Shown: positions 18,464-28,199, counted from the first letter of the stretch. The stretch is DNA of 54,320 bases from Victivallales bacterium (GCA_031261965.1 JAISIP010000030.1:1-54320), one strand, 5' to 3'. The notes: generated from the sequence alone by a model not told the origin. Program-made: numbers and translations.

Positions 18464-21025
18464 CTATTTCAACCCTATTTTTCGGTAAAGCCGCGTCATA
18501 TCCACCCGACTTCGCACATGATCCGCCAGACGATTCAACGCATTTTCCACGCCGTATTGGGTGCTTACTCCGCCCTTGGGCTTCCAACCTTTGGCGATTC
18601 TGACTTGATCTATCCAACTGCGTCTAAAACGGTCATTATCGAAAACGCCGTGCAAGTACGTGGCGAAATAGTTGCCCCGGATAAACCCGACCGCACGATC
18701 GAATTTATCGCGTATTTCGAGGAGTTCAGAATCAAGCGAAACGGTTTCGCCGTGATGAATTTCATAGCCCGACACCATCGTTCCGTCCGGCAAAAACGCC
18801 TGGGTTTGACGCAGGGTTTTCTTCGGTCTCATTGTGGTTTCAAGCGGCAAAAATCCAAGGCAATGCACGCACTTTTCCGGCGACTCCACACTATCCGGGT
18901 CAAGCAGACGTTCTCCTAAAAGTTGAAGCCCGCCGCAAATCCCGGCGAACAACGCCCCTCGTTTGGCGGCAAGTCGGATTTGCTCTGTCAAACCTCGCCG
19001 GTGCAATCCGGCAAGATCGGCTGCCACTCCCTTGCTGCCGGGCAAAAGCACCGCGTCCGGCTCACCGAAGTCGGCGGCGGCGGCAACTTTGCGAATCACC
19101 ACATCAGGCTCGATTTCAAACGGCGTAAAATCGGTGAAATTAGCGATATGGTCAAGCTCGATTAACACAATATCCAGCGTCTTGGACTCTTTGGGAACAG
19201 GGCGGACAAACGAAAAATTCACCGAATCCTCTTCCGGCAAACCAATATCGAATTGATAATCGATAACCCCCCGCACCGACCGCCCGGTGAAGCGTTCAAT
19301 CCAGGTGTTGGCATCGTCGAGCAACGAAGCGTCCCCCCTGAATTTATTTACTACAAAGCCGTCCACTAACTTGCGTTCACGGGGCGTTAAGGTTGCCCAT
19401 GTCCCGGCGAATGCGGCATACACGCCGCCCCGGTCGATGTCGCCGGTCAACAGCACTTTAGCTTGCGCATAATCCGCCATACGCATATTGACTAAATCGT
19501 GGCTTTTCAGATTGATTTCGCCGGGACTGCCCGCTCCTTCAAGAACCATAACTTCGTAATCCGAAGAGAGCGAATCGTACGTTTGCGTCACTTCGCGCCA
19601 CAACTTCGGTTTTTGCCCGATGTATTCACGCACATTATAATTGCCGACCGCTTGCCCGTGCAAAATCAGTTGACTGCCTTGATCGCTGTTGGGCTTAAGC
19701 AAAATCGGGTTCATGCGCGTCTCAGGGTCGATGCGGCATGCTTCGGCTTGAAGTGCCTGCGCCCGCCCGATCTCTCCGCCGTCCGGCGTGACAAACGAAT
19801 TCAGCGACATATTTTGCGCTTTAAACGGCGCAACCGCAAAGCCGTCTTGCAACAAAATCCGGCAAAAAGCCGAAGTCAACACGCTTTTGCCCGCATTGGA
19901 ACATGTTCCCTGCAACATCAATGCCGGGGTACGCCGTTTTTTGGCACAATAAGGTTTCGGGGCTTGCAACGCGTCAAGCAATTGCTCCATTTCTTTCTCT
20001 TTTCGTACCGCAATACGGTAGAATCCCTTGCCGAGACCGGGATACATGGAGCAATCGCGTATCGCGATTTTATGTTTCAAAAGCAGTTCGTTTGCCAGAT
20101 CATCGCGGGAACTTTTTATTAAAATATAGTTCGCCTCGGAGGGAAAGACGGTAAATCCGGCAATCTTGCCGATTTCAGCAGAGAGCATACGGCGCAAACG
20201 CATTGTTTCACGGCGGGTTTGAGAGGCGAACCCCTCTTCGGGAAGGGAGAGCAAAAATTTCATCATTTCCCCGGCAGGAGTTGAAAGGGCCCATTCCCCC
20301 AACCGTTCACGCAACTTAGCTATTAGCTCTTCCGACCCGACGACCGCACCCATGCGCAATCCAGGCATGGCATAAAATTTGGTAAATGAACGACTTACAA
20401 TCAGATTTGGCAAATCGGCGTTTACCAGTGATTCCGCCGGATCGGCAAATTCGACAAACGCCTCGTCCACTAAAAACAACGCCTCGGAATATTTGGCGAC
20501 AAGTTCGGTCAACTTTGCTTTTTTTACAAATCCGCCAATGGGGTTGCCGGGGTTGCCGAGTATCACCAGATCGCCCTGGCGGATTTTTGCGCCGAAAAGT
20601 TGCATATCCAAGGCAAAATCATTCTCTTTGACCAGCGTAAAACGCTCTACTTCAAGCCCCGATGCCCGACATGACGCCTCATAATTAAGATAGCCGGGTA
20701 CGATGATCAACGCCCGTTTTGCCCCCGATACACCCGGCAACAAGTTCAACAAGATGTTTGAGCCGTTTCCAAGGAGAATTCGTTCGGGAGGGATTCCCCA
20801 TTTTTTTGCCAGGCACTCCGTGACGCTTTCGGCATACGGCTCGGGGTACGCGCCAAGCAGATCAAAGCTCCTGAAATAGCAATCGAACGCTTCGGGCGGA
20901 GAACCCAGAAGGTTTAAATTCGCGCTGAAGTCGAGTATCTCCTCGGCGCGACAATTCGCTTTTTTTGCCAACGCCACAAGATTTCCGCCGTGCTCAGAGC
21001 TAATTACAAAACTACCTTTTGTCAT
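18464..21025 (-). CDS. Fusion: threonine-phosphate decarboxylase-like PLP aminotransferase + cobyric acid synthase (CobQ)
   Basis: N-terminal ILDFSANLNLLGSPP...VDEAFVEFAD, SRSFTKFYAMPGLRMG; C-terminal MLQGTCSNAGKSVLTSAFCRIL, FKAQNMSLNS, GICGGLQLLGE. Confidence 0.93.
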   Translation of the reverse strand: MTKGSFVISSEHGGNLVALAKKANCRAEEILDFSANLNLLGSPPEAFDCYFRSFDLLGAYPEPYAESVTECLAKKWGIPPERILLGNGSNILLNLLPGVSGAKRALIIVPGYLNYEASCRASGLEVERFTLVKENDFALDMQLFGAKIRQGDLVILGNPGNPIGGFVKKAKLTELVAKYSEALFLVDEAFVEFADPAESLVNADLPNLIVSRSFTKFYAMPGLRMGAVVGSEELIAKLRERLGEWALSTPAGEMMKFLLSLPEEGFASQTRRETMRLRRMLSAEIGKIAGFTVFPSEANYILIKSSRDDLANELLLKHKIAIRDCSMYPGLGKGFYRIAVRKEKEMEQLLDALQAPKPYCAKKRRTPALMLQGTCSNAGKSVLTSAFCRILLQDGFAVAPFKAQNMSLNSFVTPDGGEIGRAQALQAEACRIDPETRMNPILLKPNSDQGSQLILHGQAVGNYNVREYIGQKPKLWREVTQTYDSLSSDYEVMVLEGAGSPGEINLKSHDLVNMRMADYAQAKVLLTGDIDRGGVYAAFAGTWATLTPRERKLVDGFVVNKFRGDASLLDDANTWIERFTGRSVRGVIDYQFDIGLPEEDSVNFSFVRPVPKESKTLDIVLIELDHIANFTDFTPFEIEPDVVIRKVAAAADFGEPDAVLLPGSKGVAADLAGLHRRGLTEQIRLAAKRGALFAGICGGLQLLGERLLDPDSVESPEKCVHCLGFLPLETTMRPKKTLRQTQAFLPDGTMVSGYEIHHGETVSLDSELLEIRDKFDRAVGFIRGNYFATYLHGVFDNDRFRRSWIDQVRIAKGWKPKGGVSTQYGVENALNRLADHVRSRVDMTRLYRKIGLK

Positions 21026-21831
21026 TTTAATTTTACGCTCCCGACAGGTACGCAATATGGTATTTTATCTTTTCCGAAGTGAATTTCCGATTCAATCTCA
21101 AAAATATCCCGGAGAATTTCCGTTTGGAGAATTTCTTGCGGCGTTCCGATATTTTTAATATGCCGATCTTTAAGCGTTACAAGTAAATCCGAACAACGCG
21201 CCGCAAGATTCAAATCGTGCAACACCATTAAAACCGTAATTCCAAAACGCTTGTTAAGATCACGCACCAGCTCAATTACCTCAAATTGACTGCGCAAATC
21301 CAAAAACGTGGTCGGCTCGTCAAGCAGCAATAAATTCGGCTCTTGAGTCAGCGTCATGGCGATCCACGCCCGTTGCCGTTCACCGCCCGAGAGTGTCGAA
21401 AGTTTTCTACAGCGAAACTCCTCCAGTCGGGTAAGACGCAACGCTTCGGCAATGACTTCGCGGTCGCGGGCATTTTGCATTCCTAACCCGGTACGGTGCG
21501 GAAAACGCCCGAATCCGACTAACTCCTCGACCGTCGTTTCTCCCGAAGCGTGATGAAGTTGAGGTAAAATCGCCATTTGCTTAGATAGCTCAATTGTGTC
21601 ATAGCGATCAATCGCTTTGCCGTCCAGAAGGACACAACCCGAATGCGGCGCGAGCAACCTGCCGATAACTTTAAGCAAAGTGGATTTGCCGCTGCCGTTC
21701 GCCCCGACTACGGTCACGATTTTTCCGGGTGGAATTTCAAAATCCACGCCGTCTAAAACTATTTTTGCACCGTAAGCGGCTGAAACTTTTTGTAACTCAA
21801 GCCAGTTTTTAGAGATACCCTCAAGCTTCAT
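21022..21831 (-). CDS. ABC transporter ATP-binding protein, FecE/BtuD family; N-terminal codons derive from family-1 TIR
   Basis: GANGSGKSTLLKVIGRL, LSGGERQRAWIAMTL; begins MKLEGISKNWLELQ. Confidence 0.92.
   Translation of the reverse strand: MKLEGISKNWLELQKVSAAYGAKIVLDGVDFEIPPGKIVTVVGANGSGKSTLLKVIGRLLAPHSGCVLLDGKAIDRYDTIELSKQMAILPQLHHASGETTVEELVGFGRFPHRTGLGMQNARDREVIAEALRLTRLEEFRCRKLSTLSGGERQRAWIAMTLTQEPNLLLLDEPTTFLDLRSQFEVIELVRDLNKRFGITVLMVLHDLNLAARCSDLLVTLKDRHIKNIGTPQEILQTEILRDIFEIESEIHFGKDKIPYCVPVGSVKLK
21788..21821. repeat. Family-1 half-element (single TIR)
   Basis: TTTTGTAACTCAAGCCAGTTTTTAGAGATACCCT, collinear with the right end of copies at 7081 and 12456. Confidence 0.85.
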
Positions 21832-22819
21832 AGCTGTGTTTCCTTAATAAATAGAGGAAAAACGCCGGACCGAGCAACGCCATAATGACCCCGACCGGCA
21901 GTTCCGACGGATCCATCACCATGCGTCCGATCGTGTCGCACATAACTACCATACTCCCCCCGAAAAGTGCCGAAGATGGAATGATAAAACGGTTGTCCGA
22001 ACCGATGACCATACGTACCATATGCGGCGCGATAAGCCCGACAAACCCCAATCACCCCGCCACGCTTACCGCCGCCGATGCCAGAAGTGCGGCGGTGGCG
22101 ATCAACAGCAACCGGGTTCGTTCCACGCGGATTCCCAATCCGGTCGCCACCTCGTCGCCCAGCGATAAGATGTTCAGGCGGTGGCTCAAAAACAACGCCA
22201 TACATAGCCCGATCGCCATATACGGTCCGGCTTGAAAGATCTGTTGCCAACTGCGTGCTGCAAGTGAACCGATTGCAAAATCCAGCACCCCTCCCGCTTT
22301 TTCGGCATTCAACAGCAAAATCGTACTGCTGAATGCGCCGAGCATGGTGGAAACCGCCACCCCGGCGAGAATCAGCCGGACAGGACTTATCCCGCGTTTC
22401 CACGACAGCAAATAGACCAATAGTGCAGTACCCAGCGATCCGCAAAACGCCGCCGGAATCAACAGCGTGCCGAATTGCGGAAGGATTAGCATTACCACAA
22501 TTCCGGCAAGTCCGCCGCCCGCCGAAACTCCGATAATACCGGGAGATGCCAAGGCGTTGCGCATAATGCCTTGTAAAATCGCTCCCGACACCGCCAAACT
22601 GCTGCCGACCAGGGCTCCCAACAACACCCGTGGCAGTCGAATGTTGCAGATAATCTGATAGTTGATTCCACTATTCTCAAAAAACAAGGCGTGGAGAATT
22701 TCACGGTAGGAGAGTTCCAGTGAGCCAAACCGCAAACTGATTAAAACAACGGTCAAGAGCAGCCCAAAGAGCATGACCAAGACGGTAAATCGCCCTGAAT
22801 TTGTGCGTAAAAAACTCAT
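21821..22819 (-). pseudogene. FecCD/BtuC-family permease interrupted by one in-frame TGA (22052-22054)
   Basis: ORFs 22819-22052 and 22051-21821 are in the same frame and abut; joined ...AAVSVAG*LGFVGLIAPHMVRM... is a continuous FecCD domain. Confidence 0.85.
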
Positions 22820-23742
22820 AAAGCGGTTCTTTCGGGATAAAGTAATTCAGACAGATAGGTAAACGCCTCGGCAAAACGCATACCCGGCATTTGCAAAAAG
22901 AGAGACTCGGGGAGAAAATAGACCCGGCCGGACTTGGCGGCGGACAACTCGCCCCACGCCTGTTGCGACATAATTTCGCGCTTGAATTTCTCTTTAAGCA
23001 TATTTTCTTCCCCCATAGTCACCACGAAAATAACCTCAGGATTCGCCATAAGCATCCGTTCGTAACTAAAAGCGACCCTTCTGCCCGGCACTCCGGCAGC
23101 GATGTTTTTGCCTCCAAGCATATTTATCATCGTTCCGATGTTCGACTCTTCCCCTTCAAGACGGAATCCGGCGGCGGTGGCAAACACAATCGCCGCCGAG
23201 AATTTCGGTTTGTCCGCCACACTCCGGCAAATTCGCTCAACATCTGACACAACTCGGTTTGCCTCGGGATTTTCCGCCATATTTCCGCCGTTTAAGCGAC
23301 AAAAAAAGTCGAGCAACCCGGCGAAATCCCGAAAATTGTCATACTTGACTCCCACTGTTTCGACTCCGGTGCGGCGCAACGACTCCGCAAGTGAACGTTG
23401 CCGCTCATAGCGGTAGGCGTAAATTATCAAATCGGGGCGAAACGACATAATCTTCTCCTGATTTGGCGAAAATGCGCCACCGAAAACCGGCAATTTTCGT
23501 GCCGCTTCGGGCAACGTCTCAAAGTTGCGAATTCGGGGAATCCCCACGACTTCACCGCCTGCTGCATACCACAGTTGCACCAGAGAGCCGAGGCAAATTA
23601 CCGTTCTTTGCGGCTTTTTGCGCAATTTCACCGTTACTTTGTCAACCTGGCGATAGCTGATGAAATTTGCATCTTCCGACACGATTTCGGCTCGCAAAGT
23701 ACAGATTGCTCCGATTATAAGTACCAAACAATATAATTTCAT
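22816..23742 (-). CDS. Periplasmic substrate-binding protein, BtuF/FepB-like
   Basis: Signal-like N-terminus; TVICLGSLVQLWYAAGGEVVGIP, GVETVGVKYDNF; adjacent to FecCD and ATPase genes. Confidence 0.85.
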   Translation of the reverse strand: MKLYCLVLIIGAICTLRAEIVSEDANFISYRQVDKVTVKLRKKPQRTVICLGSLVQLWYAAGGEVVGIPRIRNFETLPEAARKLPVFGGAFSPNQEKIMSFRPDLIIYAYRYERQRSLAESLRRTGVETVGVKYDNFRDFAGLLDFFCRLNGGNMAENPEANRVVSDVERICRSVADKPKFSAAIVFATAAGFRLEGEESNIGTMINMLGGKNIAAGVPGRRVAFSYERMLMANPEVIFVVTMGEENMLKEKFKREIMSQQAWGELSAAKSGRVYFLPESLFLQMPGMRFAEAFTYLSELLYPERTAL

Positions 23743-23744
23743 GA

Positions 23745-24536
23745 TCAAAACGGGTCGTATAGTTTATTGTTTTCTTCGCCGATATTGCCGATTTTATTTG
23801 CCACAAAAAATTCGTCCGACGAGTTTTTGCAATAGCCCATCGGCTCGGATGAACCGTGACCGTCGCCCCAAAGAATATTGGCGCGGGAGCCGTGGCGAAA
23901 ATGAACGTTGTCGGAGTGGTTGGAAACCGTGGAAGTCTCCACCCCGTCTTTGACCTGAAAATGGGAGTAGAGAAAAGACTGCCCCTCGGTTAGCGACAGA
24001 CTCCCGGCGTTGACCGTATCTGCCAATGCGACTGTACGGGAGGGATTTTTAGCTTTGCCGTCTTTCCAGCCGGCACCGCGCTTTTGCCCGTCTTTGACGA
24101 AATACTCCTGAGAACCGATGCCGTAAACGCTTAACCCGTATCCTGCCCCCTGGGATAGATTTTTTACCTCGACTTTGCCCGTCCACGAGGGGCAGACCAT
24201 CGCACTGACGTTGCCGTTCAGATACGGGGCAAGCAACCCTCTGCTCATATCGATGCTTCCGCCGGAGAACCGTTCCCCGATCCATAATAACGCCGGTTTT
24301 GTACCCATGCCGTAGACCCCGTATGCCGGGATAAAGTAGCCGTAGTCGGCACTGTACATAGACACGCCCGCACCCATTTGCTTGACGTTAGACAGACACT
24401 TTGCGCTTCGCCCCCGCTCACGCGCCTGATTGAGTGCGGGCAGCAACATTCCGGCTAAAATCGCGATAATTGCGATGACCACTAAGAGTTCGATGAGGGT
24501 GAAGCGGAGGGAAACGCCATCGGGTCTGGAACGCAT
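23745..24536 (-). CDS. Prepilin-type N-terminal methylation domain protein with H-X9-DG motif
   Basis: [29 protein letters not shown]-terminal [12 protein letters not shown]; first gene behind B12 riboswitch. Confidence 0.92.
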   Translation of the reverse strand: MRSRPDGVSLRFTLIELLVVIAIIAILAGMLLPALNQARERGRSAKCLSNVKQMGAGVSMYSADYGYFIPAYGVYGMGTKPALLWIGERFSGGSIDMSRGLLAPYLNGNVSAMVCPSWTGKVEVKNLSQGAGYGLSVYGIGSQEYFVKDGQKRGAGWKDGKAKNPSRTVALADTVNAGSLSLTEGQSFLYSHFQVKDGVETSTVSNHSDNVHFRHGSRANILWGDGHGSSEPMGYCKNSSDEFFVANKIGNIGEENNKLYDPF

Positions 24537-24588
24537 GATTTTTGTCCTTTTGTGTTACGCGCACAATATGTTGCAGGAAACTTTATTT

Positions 24589-24695
24589 GACCGCAAACGG
24601 GATCCGACTTTAGGGTATCTCTGAGAACAGAAGTAGCCTTTTACGGTTGCGCGACAGCCATGGAATTTCACCATAATTCACCGTATCACGCGGTC
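24589..24695 (-). promoter_or_regulatory. Cobalamin riboswitch (compact)
   Basis: Minus strand: GACCGC...TGATACGGTGAATTATGGTGAAATTCCATGGCTGTCGCGCAACCGTAA...AAGTCGGATCCCG...GCGGTC; matches B12-riboswitch core (GGTGAAATTCC / CTGTCGCGCAACCGTAA) with closing stem GACCGC/GCGGTC. Confidence 0.85.
24612..24639. repeat. Family-1 TIR-only remnant within riboswitch variable arm
   Basis: AGGGTATCTCTGAGAACAGAAGTAGCCT; AGGGTATCTCT and the complement of AGGCTACCTCT with one mismatch. Confidence 0.55.
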
Positions 24696-24705
24696 TGATG
24701 ACAAA

Positions 24706-24734
24706 AATATACCGCCAAACTTTGTCGTTTTCAA
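24706..24734 (-). promoter_or_regulatory. Sigma70-type promoter of B12 operon
   Basis: Minus strand TTGAAA-N17-TATATT immediately upstream of riboswitch. Confidence 0.65.
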
Positions 24735-24772
24735 GTTGAATCCAACCAATTACGCGCTATATTTATCCACAA

Positions 24773-24911
24773 GAGCTAAATGCAAAACTATTTTGTTTCT
24801 TTGACGCGCCTTTTTGTGTAGTGCTGCTACGCTTTGAAGCTTGCCAAAGAACAAAAATTTCTCAATAGTACCATCAAGAGCATGTCAAAAAGGTAGTTTT
24901 GCAATTAGCTC
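24773..24911. repeat. Family-2 palindromic element (139 bp copy)
   Basis: GAGCTAAATGCAAAACTATTTTG...AAAAAGGTAGTTTTGCAATTAGCTC; interior matches 38081-38248. Confidence 0.9.
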
Positions 24912-24933
24912 CACAGTAAGGAATTGGGGATAA

Positions 24934-25746
24934 ATGAAATTGTTTGACAACCGTCCCATCGGCATTTTTGATTCGGGTCTCGGCGGGCTTACCGTCGCGG
25001 CGGCTTTGCGGCGCAAACTGCCCGGCGAAGCGGTCGTCTATCTCGGCGATACGGCGCGGGTACCCTATGGCGACAAATCGGTTGATTCAATCATCCACTT
25101 TGCTCATCAGGATGTCGAATTCATGCTCTCTTGCGGAGTGAAAATCGTAGTGGCGGCGTGCAACACGGTTTCGGCGGTGGCTCTGAATTCGCTCAAACAC
25201 GATTATCCCGACAAAACCATCTTAGGCGTGATCGACTCCGGGGTGCGTGCCGTGATCGACTCCGGTGCGGAGAGCATCGCGGTAATCGGGACGCGGGCGA
25301 CGATAAACAGCGATGCCTACCGGCGCGGAATTCATGCGGCAAACTGCGCGATAAAAGTCGAAAGCATTGCCTGCCCGTTGCTTGTGCCTCTGGCGGAAGA
25401 GGGGATCACCGCACCTGGGATACTCACTGCCGTATTTGACATATACTTGTCTAAATTGCGCAAGAATCCGCCAGACGCGCTGTTGCTCGGCTGCACTCAT
25501 TATCCGCTTTTTGCGGAGGCGTTGAACTCCTACTTCGCGGGAAAAGTCAAGATTATCGACAGTGCCGGCGCCTGTGCTAAATATACCGCCGAATTTCTCG
25601 AAACGAACAAAATTGCGGCGCAACCCGACAATTCGCCGGGCTTTGGCTGTTTCGTCACGGACATGCCCTCGGAATTCCAGTGCCACGCCAGGCGTTTTCT
25701 CGGAGGGCAACTCCCCGACCGGGTTGAAAAAATCAGTTTTGCCTGA
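24934..25746 (+). CDS. murI: Glutamate racemase
   Basis: IGIFDSGLGGLTVAAALR, VVAACNTVSAVAL, LLGCTHYPL. Confidence 0.95.
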   Translation: MKLFDNRPIGIFDSGLGGLTVAAALRRKLPGEAVVYLGDTARVPYGDKSVDSIIHFAHQDVEFMLSCGVKIVVAACNTVSAVALNSLKHDYPDKTILGVIDSGVRAVIDSGAESIAVIGTRATINSDAYRRGIHAANCAIKVESIACPLLVPLAEEGITAPGILTAVFDIYLSKLRKNPPDALLLGCTHYPLFAEALNSYFAGKVKIIDSAGACAKYTAEFLETNKIAAQPDNSPGFGCFVTDMPSEFQCHARRFLGGQLPDRVEKISFA

Positions 25747-25902
25747 TTGGCGTAATTTTACTCGCGGAGTCAAGTTTTGCGCCGTGATAATGGAAAAATC
25801 CGCAAACCTAATGAAAAAATCCGCAAACCCGGTCGAAAAATTCTTGCGGAGAATGGAAAAATTCGCAACTACGATATATGTTAGTACCATAACGAGGTTT
25901 TT

Positions 25903-27189
25903 ATGCTTGAAAAAATCACCAATGGAACCGCGAAAATCGCGCTGATCGGTCTCGGCTACGTCGGGTTGCCGTTGGCGGTAGCCTTTGGCAAAAAATTTGA
26001 CACCATCGGGTTTGACATCAAAAAAAGCCGAATCGAAGAACTCAAAAACGGTTGCGACAGAACACAGGAAACCTCCTCTTCCGATCTCGCCGATGCCAAG
26101 AAACTCCGCTTCAGCAACTCTCCGGAAGATTTGCGTCATTGCGATTTTTATATTGTTACAGTACCCACCCCGGTGGATCGCTTCAATACACCGGATTTAT
26201 CACCGCTTTACAGTGCAAGTGAAACCGTTGGGAAAGTAATCTCCCCGGGTGCGGTGGTGATTTACGAAAGCACGGTTTACCCCGGCTGTACCGAGGAACA
26301 GTGCGTGCCGGTAATCGAACGCGCCAGCAATTTGTCGTTCAATCGCGATTTCTTTTGCGGCTACAGCCCGGAACGGATCAACCCCGGCGACAAAGAGCAT
26401 ACTTTGGAGAAAATTCTGAAAATCACCTCCGGCTCGACTCCCGAAGTTGCCGGGCAAGTTGACGCGCTTTATCGTTCCATTATCAAAGCCGGGACTTTTC
26501 GCGCCAGCTCGCTGAAAGTCGCTGAGGCCGCCAAAGTTATCGAAAACTCCCAGCGCGATTTGAATATCGCTTTTGTCAACGAATTGTCGAAAATTTTCCG
26601 TTTGCTTAACATCGATACCCGCGAAGTGTTGGAGGCTGCCGGCACCAAGTGGAATTTTTTGCATTTTCAGCCGGGTCTGGTCGGGGGGCATTGTATCGGA
26701 GTTGACCCCTACTATCTCACTCACAAGGCGACCGAGCTGGGCTATCACCCCGAGGTGATTCTCGCCGGCAGAAGAATCAACGATAGCATGGGGCGATACG
26801 CCGCGACCGAAGTAGTCAAGCTTATGATTCGCAACAACAGCAAGATTATGAATTCCAAAGTCTTGCAATTGGGGATCACCTTTAAGGAAAATTGCCCCGA
26901 CATTCGCAACTCACGGGCGGTGGACGTGGCGAACACGCTTGCCGAATTCGGGTGCAAAGTGGATATTTGCGACCCGCACGCCGACCCCGCCGAGGTAAAG
27001 AAATATTACAATCTCAATTCCTTTTCCACGCTTGACGGAATCGATCTTGCCGACTACGAGGCAGTTATTCTTGCGGTTTCGCACTGCGAATTCAAGCAGC
27101 TCAATCCCGAAAAATTCAAAGAAAACAAATCTGTAATATACGATATAAAAGCCATGTGGCCCCGTAACCAAGTGGATGGACGACTATGA
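25903..27189 (+). CDS. Nucleotide sugar dehydrogenase (VipA/TviB/WbpA-like)
   Basis: IALIGLGYVGLPLAVAFG, PGLVGGHCIGVDPYYL, GITFKENCPDIRNS. Confidence 0.92.
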   Translation: MLEKITNGTAKIALIGLGYVGLPLAVAFGKKFDTIGFDIKKSRIEELKNGCDRTQETSSSDLADAKKLRFSNSPEDLRHCDFYIVTVPTPVDRFNTPDLSPLYSASETVGKVISPGAVVIYESTVYPGCTEEQCVPVIERASNLSFNRDFFCGYSPERINPGDKEHTLEKILKITSGSTPEVAGQVDALYRSIIKAGTFRASSLKVAEAAKVIENSQRDLNIAFVNELSKIFRLLNIDTREVLEAAGTKWNFLHFQPGLVGGHCIGVDPYYLTHKATELGYHPEVILAGRRINDSMGRYAATEVVKLMIRNNSKIMNSKVLQLGITFKENCPDIRNSRAVDVANTLAEFGCKVDICDPHADPAEVKKYYNLNSFSTLDGIDLADYEAVILAVSHCEFKQLNPEKFKENKSVIYDIKAMWPRNQVDGRL

Positions 27190-28199
27190 AAAACGATTTT
27201 TCCGCGATGAAAGGTAAAACTATTGTTGTTACCGGCGGTGCCGGTTTTATCGGCAGCAATCTGACGCAAGCTCTGCTCGATGCCGGAGTCGCCAAAGTAA
27301 CGGTGCTGGACGATTTTTCGACCGGCAAGCACGAGAATCTCGCGGAGTTTGCCGACGATCCGCGTTTTGTGCTTATCGAAGGCGATATTCGCAACTTTGC
27401 AACTTGCTGTCAGTCGGTCAAAGGAGCCGATATTGTGTTCCACGAGGCGGCGCTCGGCTCGGTGCCGCGCTCGGTGGAAGACCCAATGACCACCTCGGAA
27501 GTCAACGTCACCGGGTTTGTGAATATGCTCAAAGCGGCGGTCGATGCCAAAGTCGGGCGTTTCGTCTACGCCTCAAGCAGCGCGGTCTACGGCGATGATG
27601 CCGAGTTGCCCAAAATCGAAGAGCGAATCGGCAAAGCTCTCTCGCCTTATGCCATCTCCAAATACACCAACGAGCTTTTTGCCGAGAATTTTCACGATCT
27701 TTACGGCATTGATGCCGTCGGCTTGCGCTATTTTAACGTCTTTGGACCTAAACAAGATCCGGCGGGTGCTTATGCCGCAGTGATTCCCTGTTTCGCGGCA
27801 ACGATACTTCAACACCGCTCCCCGGTCGTCAACGGCGACGGGAGTTTTTCCCGCGACTTTACCTACATCGACAACGTGGTCGAAGCGAATTTCCTCGCAG
27901 CGTTGACCCAAAACCCGGCATCGCTCAATATCAGTTACAATGTCGCCGCCGGCAAAGCGACGACCTTGCTGGAACTCTTTGTGGCACTAAAAAAAGAATT
28001 GGCGAAATTCGACCCCGAAACCGAAAAAGTCGAATTGATTTTCGGACCGGAACGCGCCGGTGACATACCCCACTCTCTGGCGGATATTTCTCGCGCCGTG
28101 CGTTTGCTCAACTACAACCCGAGTTGCAGCGCGCAAGAGGGATTCGCCCGGGCGGCGGAGTGGTACTTCAAGAATTACGGCGGGAACAACGCTTCATGA
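27186..28199 (+). CDS. NAD-dependent epimerase (WbpP/TviC-like UDP-HexNAc 4-epimerase)
   Basis: [37 protein letters not shown]. Confidence 0.9.
   Translation: MKNDFSAMKGKTIVVTGGAGFIGSNLTQALLDAGVAKVTVLDDFSTGKHENLAEFADDPRFVLIEGDIRNFATCCQSVKGADIVFHEAALGSVPRSVEDPMTTSEVNVTGFVNMLKAAVDAKVGRFVYASSSAVYGDDAELPKIEERIGKALSPYAISKYTNELFAENFHDLYGIDAVGLRYFNVFGPKQDPAGAYAAVIPCFAATILQHRSPVVNGDGSFSRDFTYIDNVVEANFLAALTQNPASLNISYNVAAGKATTLLELFVALKKELAKFDPETEKVELIFGPERAGDIPHSLADISRAVRLLNYNPSCSAQEGFARAAEWYFKNYGGNNAS

Noticed and set aside
22052-22054. UGA recoding (selenocysteine or Trp) in the permease
   Set aside because: TGA is used as a normal stop by neighbours (for example cobS ATGA overlap) and no Sec context is apparent; nonsense mutation or error is simpler.
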